Source of the DNA: RGIG3009 sp964470515
Lineage (GTDB): Bacteria > Bacillota > Clostridia > Oscillospirales > Acutalibacteraceae
Assembly (NCBI GenBank): GCA_964470515.1
Contig: CAYYDD010000055.1
Span: 1 to 11,385, forward strand
Direction: 5' to 3'
DNA length: 11,385 nt
Shown here in pieces: positions 6,850 to 11,385 of the stretch (its first letter is position 1; the number at the start of each line of letters is the position of its first letter). The notes under the pieces were generated by a model. The model had not been told where the DNA came from and searched no databases. It saw only the letters and a program-made list of their open reading frames with translations. The position numbers were made by a program, and so were the translations under genes.

Positions 6850-6878
6850 TTGAAAAAACGGAATGTATTTAGTATAAT
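6850..6878 (+). promoter_or_regulatory. Near-consensus sigma-A promoter of the oadB-oadG-proS unit
   Basis: TTGAAA (6850-6855), a 17-nt spacer and a perfect TATAAT (6873-6878), preceded by an A-rich stretch that could act as an UP element. The start point would be near 6885, giving a leader of about 37 bases. It also shows that the TTG at 6850, which opens a longer reading frame, cannot be the start codon. Confidence 0.9.
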
Positions 6879-6921
6879 AAGTGATATGTGTTATCCTGAG
6901 GAGGAGAAAGGAAGTTGGAGG

Positions 6922-8091
6922 ATGGAAATCTTAAACCATTTCAGTTTTCTGTGGGACAGCCTCGTGTTTTTCGTCACCGGTGAAGGCTGGAAAAACCTGG
7001 TGATGATTGCGGTGGGCGCTCTGCTCATTTATCTGGCGCTGGCGAAGGATTTTGAGCCATCGCTGCTGATGCCGATGGGTCTGGGTGCCATTCTGGTCAA
7101 CCTGCCGTTTTCCGGCGCAATCGGTGAGGCGGCGGACGGCTCGCACGGTATCATCGAATGGCTGTTCGACGTGGGTATTGAGGCCTCCGAGGCGATGCCG
7201 CTGATTCTGTTTATCGGTATCGGCGCGATGATTGATTTCGGCCCGCTGCTGTCCAATCCGAAGATGTTCCTGTTCGGCGGTGCGGCGCAGTTCGGTATTT
7301 TCCTGACGGTCGCCGTCGCGACGCTGCTCGGTTACGATTTCAAGGACGCTGCGGCGATCGGCGTGATCGGTGCCGCAGACGGCCCGACCGCGATTTTGGT
7401 CGCGAATGTGCTACAGACCCCGCTGTTGCCCGCTATTATGGTAGCTGCGTATTCGTATATGGCGCTGGTGCCGATCATTCAGCCTGCGGCCATCAAGCTG
7501 GTCACCACCAAAAAAGAGCGTATGATCCATATGACCTACAATCCGAAGTCGGTGTCCCGCCGGACCCGCATTCTGTTCCCCATCGTGGTGACGGTGATTG
7601 CCGGTTTGATCGCGCCGAAGTCGGTGTCGCTGGTCGGCTTCCTGATGTTCGGTAACCTGCTGCGCGAGTGCTTGAAGCTTGATAATCTGTCGCAGACGGC
7701 GCAGACCTCGCTGGCTAACCTCGTGACCATTCTGCTGGGGCTGTCCATCTCGGCGAGTATGAAGGCGGAGGCCTTTGTTCGCTGGGATACCATCATCGTG
7801 ATGGCGCTGGGTCTGGTGGCGTTCGTGTTCGACACCATCGCGGGCGTGCTGTTTGCGAAGTTCCTCAATATCTTCCTGCCGGAGGGCAAGAAGTTCAATC
7901 CGATGGTCGGCGGCGCCGGTATCTCGGCGTTCCCGATGTCGGCGCGTGTCATCCAGAAGATGGCGCTGAAGGAAGACAACCAGAACCACCTGCTGATGCA
8001 CGCGGTGGGTGCGAACGTGGCCGGTCAAATCGGCTCCGTCGTCGCCGGCGGCATCATCCTGACGGTGGTTCCCAACCTGCTCGGAGCATAA
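6922..8091 (+). CDS. oadB: Sodium ion-translocating decarboxylase beta subunit (OadB/GcdB/MmdB family)
   Basis: Integral membrane subunit that couples decarboxylation of a carboxybiotin group to Na+ export. The 389-residue protein has about nine to eleven hydrophobic segments. The residues reported as essential in Klebsiella OadB (D203, N373, G377, S382, R389) all have counterparts with the same spacing: D153 in GAADGPTAI, and N326, G330, S335, R342 in NPMVGGAGISAFPMSAR. It should therefore be a working Na+ channel-pump. I chose ATG 6922: AAAGGA lies 9 bases upstream, and the earlier TTG at 6850 is inside the promoter. It is followed by a mini OadG and proS in one transcript. No alpha subunit or biotin carrier is encoded here, so whether the partner is oxaloacetate, methylmalonyl-CoA or glutaconyl-CoA decarboxylase is unknown; the gene symbol denotes family only. 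Confidence 0.92.
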   Translation: MEILNHFSFLWDSLVFFVTGEGWKNLVMIAVGALLIYLALAKDFEPSLLMPMGLGAILVNLPFSGAIGEAADGSHGIIEWLFDVGIEASEAMPLILFIGIGAMIDFGPLLSNPKMFLFGGAAQFGIFLTVAVATLLGYDFKDAAAIGVIGAADGPTAILVANVLQTPLLPAIMVAAYSYMALVPIIQPAAIKLVTTKKERMIHMTYNPKSVSRRTRILFPIVVTVIAGLIAPKSVSLVGFLMFGNLLRECLKLDNLSQTAQTSLANLVTILLGLSISASMKAEAFVRWDTIIVMALGLVAFVFDTIAGVLFAKFLNIFLPEGKKFNPMVGGAGISAFPMSARVIQKMALKEDNQNHLLMHAVGANVAGQIGSVVAGGIILTVVPNLLGA

Positions 8092-8104
8092 GGAGGTTAC
8101 GACG

Positions 8105-8239
8105 ATGTCCGTTGCTACTACAAACGCCCTGTTGCTGATGCTGCTGGGTATGGTCGGTATCTTTGCGGTGATGGTGCTCATTATGATCGCCGTCAACCTG
8201 CTCAACAAATTCGCCAAGGATAAGGACGAGAAGAAATAA
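8105..8239 (+). CDS. OadG-like mini gamma subunit of the Na+ pump (44 aa)
   Basis: A 44-residue open frame with GGAGG at 8 bases from its ATG and lying 13 bases after oadB. It encodes one transmembrane helix (about residues 8-33) after a short polar start (MSVATTN), then a basic/acidic tail NKFAKDKDEKK. In membrane decarboxylases the gamma subunit has one N-terminal helix that holds the beta subunit and a cytoplasmic tail that binds the alpha subunit. This version is about half the usual size and lacks the long proline- and charge-rich tail. Position, RBS and topology support an OadG-related small subunit; the primary sequence alone is weak. Its stop TAA overlaps the proS ATG by one base (TAATG), so translation is coupled. 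Confidence 0.82.
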   Translation: MSVATTNALLLMLLGMVGIFAVMVLIMIAVNLLNKFAKDKDEKK

Positions 8240-9675
8240 TGGCTGATAACAAGAAGATGGTGGAAGCCATCACCTCAATGGAAGACGATTTTGCCCAGTG
8301 GTACACCGACGTGGTGAAAAAGGCGGAGCTGGCCAGCTACTCCGGTGTGCGCGGCTGTATGATCGTGCGTCCCTACGGTACCGCGCTGTGGGAGAATATC
8401 CGCAACGATCTGGATGCCCGCTTCAAGGCACTGGGGCACGAGAACATTATGATGCCGCTGTTCATTCCCGAAAGTTTGTTACAGCGGGAAAAGGATCACG
8501 TGGAGGGCTTTGCGCCCGAGGTCGCGTGGGTGACCCACGGCGGCGACGAAAAGCTGCAGGAGCGGCTGTGCGTGCGCCCGACCTCGGAGACGGTGTTCTG
8601 CGAGCATTACGCGGATATCATCCAGTCCTACCGTGACCTGCCGAAGCTGTACAACCAGTGGTGCTCGGTGGTGCGTTGGGAAAAGACGACCCGTCCGTTC
8701 CTGCGCACGATGGAGTTCTACTGGCAGGAGGGTCACACGATGCACGAGACCGCCGACGAAGCGTGGGCGGAGACCGAGCGGATGCTTGGCGTGTACGCGG
8801 ATTTCTGTGAGCAGTCGCTGGCGATCCCGGTCATCAAGGGACGCAAGACGGATAAGGAAAAATTCGCCGGTGCGGAGGCGACCTACACCATCGAGGCGAT
8901 GATGCACGACGGTAAGGCACTCCAGAGCGGTACCAGCCACTATTTCGGCGACGGGTTTGCCCGCGCGTTCGATATTCAGTTTACCGACCGCGAGAACCGG
9001 CTGCAATACCCGCATCAGACCTCGTGGGGTATGTCCACCCGTATCATCGGCGCCATCATTATGACGCACGGTGACGATAACGGTCTGGTGTTGCCGCCTG
9101 CGGTCGCGCCCGTGCAGGTCGTCATCCTGCCCATCGCGCAGCATAAGCCCGGCGTACTGGATAAGGCCAACGAGCTGAAAGAGCGTCTGAGCAAGGTCGC
9201 ACGTGTGAAATTGGATGATTCCGATAACTCGCCCGGCTGGAAGTTCGCCGAGTACGAGATGAAGGGCGTGCCGCTGCGTCTGGAAATCGGTCCGCGCGAT
9301 ATCGAAAACGATCAGTGCGTGCTGGTGCGCCGCGATAACCGCGAAAAGACGGTGGTGAAGCTCTGCGAGCTGGAGGAGAAGATCCCGGAGCTGCTCGCCG
9401 CAGTACACGACGGTCTGTATCAGAAGGCGCTCGCGCGCCGCGAGAGTATGACGTATACCGCTACCACGCCGGAGGAGCTGTGCGCCATTGCCAATGAGAA
9501 GCCCGGTCTTGTCAAGGCGATGTGGTGCGGCGATGAGGCGTGTGAGCTACAGCTCAAGGAGCAGGCCGGCGTCACCAGCCGTTGTATGCCGTTTGAGCAG
9601 GAGCGCCTTGCGGACACCTGCGTCTGCTGCGGTAAGAAGGCGGAGAAGATGGTCGTCTGGGGCAAGGCGTATTAA
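8239..9675 (+). CDS. proS: Prolyl-tRNA synthetase, type 3 (archaeal/eukaryotic-like)
   Basis: Charges tRNA-Pro with proline. The 478-residue class II synthetase lacks the large editing insertion of the E. coli type. RPTSE lies at 113-117, motif 2 around 144-168 (VVRWEKTTRPFLRTMEFYWQEGHT), and motif 3 around 263-287 (WGMSTRIIGAIIMTHGDDNGL). The anticodon-binding domain follows from about 290. The extra C-terminal zinc domain has C430, C435, C461 and C464, the same spacing as the zinc ligands of Thermus ProRS, and the protein ends with the conserved WGKAY. The start ATG overlaps the stop of the mini OadG; AAGGACGAG upstream serves as the ribosome site. Its placement behind a Na+ pump has no obvious functional logic. 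Confidence 0.97.
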   Translation: MADNKKMVEAITSMEDDFAQWYTDVVKKAELASYSGVRGCMIVRPYGTALWENIRNDLDARFKALGHENIMMPLFIPESLLQREKDHVEGFAPEVAWVTHGGDEKLQERLCVRPTSETVFCEHYADIIQSYRDLPKLYNQWCSVVRWEKTTRPFLRTMEFYWQEGHTMHETADEAWAETERMLGVYADFCEQSLAIPVIKGRKTDKEKFAGAEATYTIEAMMHDGKALQSGTSHYFGDGFARAFDIQFTDRENRLQYPHQTSWGMSTRIIGAIIMTHGDDNGLVLPPAVAPVQVVILPIAQHKPGVLDKANELKERLSKVARVKLDDSDNSPGWKFAEYEMKGVPLRLEIGPRDIENDQCVLVRRDNREKTVVKLCELEEKIPELLAAVHDGLYQKALARRESMTYTATTPEELCAIANEKPGLVKAMWCGDEACELQLKEQAGVTSRCMPFEQERLADTCVCCGKKAEKMVVWGKAY

Positions 9676-9696
9676 GTGACGAAAGGGGAGAGCGCT

Positions 9697-9915
9697 GTGA
9701 GAAAAAAGCTGTACGGCAACGCGGTCACGCCCGCGTGCGGTATCTGCGGCAACGGGCGGCGCTCATCCGACGGAAAGGTCGTTTTATGTCTGCATCGCGG
9801 TGTGGTGGAACCCACTGCACGTTGCCGTCGGTTCCTGTACGACCCGTTGCGGCGGGTGCCGTATACGCAGCCGGCACTGGCGACGTATTCGGAAGAGGAT
9901 TTCAAGCTGGAATAA
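9697..9915 (+). CDS. Small four-cysteine, putative zinc-binding protein (72 aa)
   Basis: Function unknown. The frame opens at GTG 9676 directly after the proS stop, but GTG 9697 has GGGGAG at 6 bases and gives the more natural MRKKLYGNAV start. Cysteines at 14, 17, 31 and 43 (CxxC-x13-C-x11-C) would suit one zinc site. The rest is basic in the middle (RCRRFLYDPLRRVP, 42-55) with an acidic C-terminus EEDFKLE. I recall similar proteins of about 60-75 residues in Clostridia, with the CxxC, a GVV segment and a YDPL(R/K)R motif, all uncharacterised; this is memory and not a search. It follows proS by 21 bases on the same strand and is probably the last gene of that transcript. Confidence 0.8.
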   Translation: MRKKLYGNAVTPACGICGNGRRSSDGKVVLCLHRGVVEPTARCRRFLYDPLRRVPYTQPALATYSEEDFKLE

Positions 9916-9950
9916 CACACCCGCCCTGCGATACCGGATCAGCATTGTAA

Positions 9951-9970
9951 GGGCGGACCTGTGTCCGCCC
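9951..9970. repeat. Perfect 8-bp palindromic hairpin upstream of the SLOG gene (dispersed-repeat-like)
   Basis: GGGCGGAC (9951-9958), loop CTGT, GTCCGCCC (9963-9970), followed by GTGGGGG. Bases before it read ATTGTAA. I recall very similar palindromes in the form GTAGGGGCG...CGCCCG scattered between genes of Clostridia, which would make this a REP- or MITE-like unit, but only one copy is in the window. There is no T-run, so it is not a normal terminator. It ends 11 bases before the next ATG and may cover the ribosome site. Confidence 0.55.
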
Positions 9971-9981
9971 GTGGGGGTATT

Positions 9982-10368
9982 ATGATCTATAAAGTCGTGA
10001 TCGGCGGATGCCGTGAATTTAAGGACTATGGGGTGCTCTGTGAGTTTGCGGATACGTGCTTGACACGGCTCGCCGCGCAGGGCGATATCTGCATTGTGTC
10101 GGGTGGATGCCGCGGCGTGGACGAGATGGGCGAGCGGTACGCCGCCGAGCGCGGTTATGCGGTGGAGCGACACCCCGCCGATTGGAAGCGCTACGGTCGT
10201 TCGGCCGGGCCGCGCCGTAACCGCGAAATGGTGGAGCTTGCCGATTATGTCATCGCATTTTGGGACGGTCGCTCCCGCGGGACGCGTTCGCTCATCGAAT
10301 CTGCCAAGGAATTGAAAAAGCCCCTGCGCGTCAAAATGATACGGCTCACCGCGGGGCACCTTCTGTAA
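9982..10368 (+). CDS. YspA/DUF2493-type SLOG family nucleotide-binding protein
   Basis: A 128-residue single-domain SLOG (SMF/DprA-LOG superfamily) protein with a Rossmann-like fold. Recognisable motifs in order: GGCREF (8-13) after strand 1, IVSGGCRGVDEMG (38-50), the AGPRRNREM loop (75-83) and WDGRSRGT (94-101). The family is predicted to bind or cleave a nucleotide or NAD/ADP-ribose-type ligand; no specific reaction is established for this clade, so no function is claimed. The frame opens at GTG 9961, but that is inside the palindrome; ATG 9982, giving MIYKVVIGGCREF, begins directly at strand 1. The upstream GGGGG at 4 bases is a short-spaced ribosome site. It may be read from the proS transcript or an unseen promoter. 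Confidence 0.85.
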   Translation: MIYKVVIGGCREFKDYGVLCEFADTCLTRLAAQGDICIVSGGCRGVDEMGERYAAERGYAVERHPADWKRYGRSAGPRRNREMVELADYVIAFWDGRSRGTRSLIESAKELKKPLRVKMIRLTAGHLL

Positions 10369-10427
10369 GGAAGGCCCCAACGGCGAGTTGTTTTTCATTG
10401 TATTTCGACAAAAAATTTAAAAAACTA

Positions 10428-10456
10428 TTTACATTTTTGTACCGGCGTAGTATAAT
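10428..10456 (+). promoter_or_regulatory. Sigma-A promoter of the small membrane protein gene
   Basis: TTTACA (10428-10433), a 17-nt spacer and a perfect TATAAT (10451-10456). Directly upstream is an A/T-rich tract (about 10405-10427) that fits an UP element. The start would be near 10463, leaving a leader of about 40 bases. Confidence 0.88.
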
Positions 10457-10501
10457 GTGAATATCCGATAGGCGTCGGAAACAATTTTGAGGAGTGTTAG
10501 T

Positions 10502-10732
10502 ATGAAAACTGCGGCAAAAGTATTTATCATCATCGGTATGATCGTCGGTTTTTGGACGATCCTTCCTCTGATCTTCGGCGGTATCGCGCTGAGCAAGATG
10601 AAGACGCAGAAGCCCTCGACCGGTATCTGCGTATGCGTGCTGCTGTTTTGCAGTATGCTCGGCGGTATCTTCCTGCTGTGCAGCAGCGACGAGGAGTACG
10701 TTGCGGCACCCCCGGCACCGCCCGTTGCCTGA
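10502..10732 (+). CDS. Small two-helix membrane protein (76 aa)
   Basis: Function unknown. The start is ATG 10502 with GAGGAG at about 7 bases; the frame also opens further upstream at 10487, but without a suitable site. The 76-residue product has two transmembrane helices (about 6-30 and 42-60), a short basic loop SKMKTQKPST (31-40) between them, and a C-terminal tail that is acidic, then Pro/Ala-rich (SSDEEYVAAPPAPPVA). Four cysteines lie in or next to the second helix (43, 45, 50, 60). By the positive-inside rule the loop would face the cytoplasm, leaving both ends outside. It is flanked by its own promoter and terminator, so it is an independently expressed gene. Confidence 0.82.
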   Translation: MKTAAKVFIIIGMIVGFWTILPLIFGGIALSKMKTQKPSTGICVCVLLFCSMLGGIFLLCSSDEEYVAAPPAPPVA

Positions 10733-10745
10733 TCGTAAACCACAT

Positions 10746-10782
10746 AAAAGCGCCCCGGCACCACGGTGCCGAGGCGCTTTTT
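10746..10782. terminator. Strong terminator after the small membrane protein gene
   Basis: AAAAGCGCC pairs with GGCGCTTTT (9 bp), then one C/A mismatch, then CGGCACC with GGTGCCG; the lower stem ends in a TTTTT run. The A-run on the left arm makes it usable on both strands. Confidence 0.92.
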
Positions 10783-10841
10783 GTAAACAAAAACCACGCG
10801 ATAGTGTAATGTTCTTAGCGGAGTTTTTACAAAAAGCAAAC

Positions 10842-10874
10842 AAGGAACCGTCAACAAAACGTTGACGGTTCCTT
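10842..10874. terminator. Perfect 14-bp hairpin, likely terminator for the minus-strand HNH gene
   Basis: AAGGAACCGTCAAC (10842-10855) and its exact complement (10861-10874) enclose a 5-base loop. On the minus strand it is followed by T-rich sequence (TGTTTGCTTTTT), and it lies about 75 bases beyond the HNH stop at 10951, so it is a likely terminator for that gene; it may also stop any plus-strand read-through. Confidence 0.75.
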
Positions 10875-10929
10875 TACTATGTAAAGTGGGTTTGGGCTAC
10901 CGCCCAACTGCGTTTGTACTTACAAACGC
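10872..10929. repeat. Three further back-to-back hairpins beside the 14-bp stem
   Basis: CTTTAC/GTAAAG with a TAT loop (10872-10886), TTGGGC/GCCCAA with a TACC loop (10892-10907) and GCGTTTGT/ACAAACGC with an ACTT loop (10910-10929) follow the terminator hairpin almost without gaps, in the trailer of the minus-strand HNH gene. They could form a structured 3' end of that transcript, or be a mobile-element end. No coding potential is visible here. Confidence 0.6.
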
Positions 10930-10950
10930 GATGCTGGTTCTTCTCTCCAA

Positions 10951-11385
10951 CTATTTGCTGGATTTACGGCGGTTATGCTCTTTGCAAAGCATTTGACCGT
11001 TGGCAATTTCGGTTTTGCCGCCCTCGCACCAAGGCGTGATATGGTCGGCTTCCATTTCCTCTAATTCGTACTTTACCTTTTCTCGTTTTTCCTGCTTGCA
11101 AAGGGGGCAGATACCTTTTTGCTTTTCATACATTTTCCGCTTTTCGTTATCCGAAAATGTGCGGATATTCAAGTGCTTTTCGTTTCCGCTTAACAGATAC
11201 TCATAAATTCCGGAACGCTTGGTAATATCATCGTCCTGCATTAGTTCGCAAATCCTTGCTTCTAACGCTTGCGGATCCCATTTTTTTGTTCCGTATTGAT
11301 TGTACAAAACACCCCATTCCAAACCGCACATTTCCTTACGATATTTTGGGAAGATGGTTTGTACCCAGTTCATAACGCTTTGGAA
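10951..11385 (-). CDS. DUF262/GmrSD-like HNH nuclease, C-terminal part (N-terminus outside window)
   Basis: The frame is open to the right edge; translation from 11385 reads FQSVMNWVQTIFPKYRKEM, so the ATG at 11373 is internal and the gene continues outside. Visible are 144 residues. The last 60 form an HNH/zinc-finger nuclease module. In visible numbering there is C93-x2-C96 (CPLC), the catalytic MEADHITPW with H115, then N129 in the IANGQMLC segment, and C134-x2-H137-N138. Together these are the H-N-H triad with a zinc site. The preceding part (GIYEYLLSGNEKHLNIRTFS) matches my memory of DUF262 + HNH proteins, a family that includes type IV restriction enzyme GmrSD relatives. A defence role is inference. 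Base composition is clearly AT-richer than the core genes, suggesting acquired DNA. Confidence 0.82.
   Translation of the reverse strand, partial: FQSVMNWVQTIFPKYRKEMCGLEWGVLYNQYGTKKWDPQALEARICELMQDDDITKRSGIYEYLLSGNEKHLNIRTFSDNEKRKMYEKQKGICPLCKQEKREKVKYELEEMEADHITPWCEGGKTEIANGQMLCKEHNRRKSSK

Noticed and set aside
6850..6921. Longer oadB start at TTG 6850
   Set aside because: This TTG is the -35 box of a near-perfect promoter, so it is not transcribed; ATG 6922 has a usable RBS.
10364..10400. Possible terminator directly after the SLOG gene (GGGGC...GCCCC near 10350-10378)
   Set aside because: The stem is broken by an asymmetric internal loop and the T-run comes some 15 bases later, so it is too weak to call.
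1..11385. CRISPR array, tRNA, rRNA or riboswitch
   Set aside because: No regularly spaced direct repeats, no cloverleaf or rRNA-like segments, and leaders before the promoter-driven genes are too short (about 20-60 bases) for a riboswitch.

Overview
The window looks like a chromosomal segment from a low-to-moderate-GC-ancestry Gram-positive bacterium, most likely a Clostridia member of the Oscillospirales/Ruminococcaceae type. The reasons are the hrcA-first heat-shock operon under a CIRCE operator, purine-rich GGAGG ribosome sites, sigma-A promoters with 17-nt spacers, a type-3 (archaeal-like) prolyl-tRNA synthetase, and a membrane decarboxylase beta subunit with a miniature gamma partner. 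The housekeeping core (about 900-9,915) is visibly GC-rich. Both edges are visibly more AT-rich and carry accessory DNA. The taxonomic call is inference.

Layout. 1-~440: the 3' end of an IS200/IS605-family insertion (C-terminal part of the Y1 transposase TnpA plus a hairpin-rich right end). 451-705 (-): an 84-residue protein of unknown function with its own strong promoter, divergent from hrcA. 823-5584: the class I heat-shock operon hrcA-grpE-dnaK-dnaJ, with a sigma-A promoter, a perfect CIRCE element at the transcription start, and a strong hairpin between dnaK and dnaJ. 5581-6813: an AI-2E-family membrane transporter with its own extended -10 promoter overlapping the dnaJ stop, closed by a terminator. 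6850-9915: one apparent transcription unit driven by a near-consensus promoter, encoding OadB-type Na+ pump beta subunit, a 44-residue OadG-like subunit, ProRS and a four-cysteine small protein. 9951-10368: a palindromic repeat and a YspA/DUF2493-type SLOG protein. 10428-10782: a two-helix small membrane protein with its own promoter and a strong terminator. 10842-10929: a cluster of four back-to-back hairpins. 10951-11385 (-): the C-terminal part of a DUF262/GmrSD-like HNH nuclease that runs off the right edge.

How it works together. HrcA represses its own operon through CIRCE; GrpE, DnaK and DnaJ form the Hsp70 cycle. The dnaK-dnaJ hairpin may tune the DnaK:DnaJ ratio. The OadB/OadG pair would export Na+ when coupled to a decarboxylase alpha subunit and biotin carrier, neither of which is encoded here, so it must pair with a distant partner or act differently. 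I do not see a convincing new multi-gene system. The most uncommon items are the orphan OadB-mini-OadG-ProS unit, the unusual DnaK tail, the dispersed-repeat-like palindrome before the SLOG gene, and the hairpin cluster behind the HNH gene.
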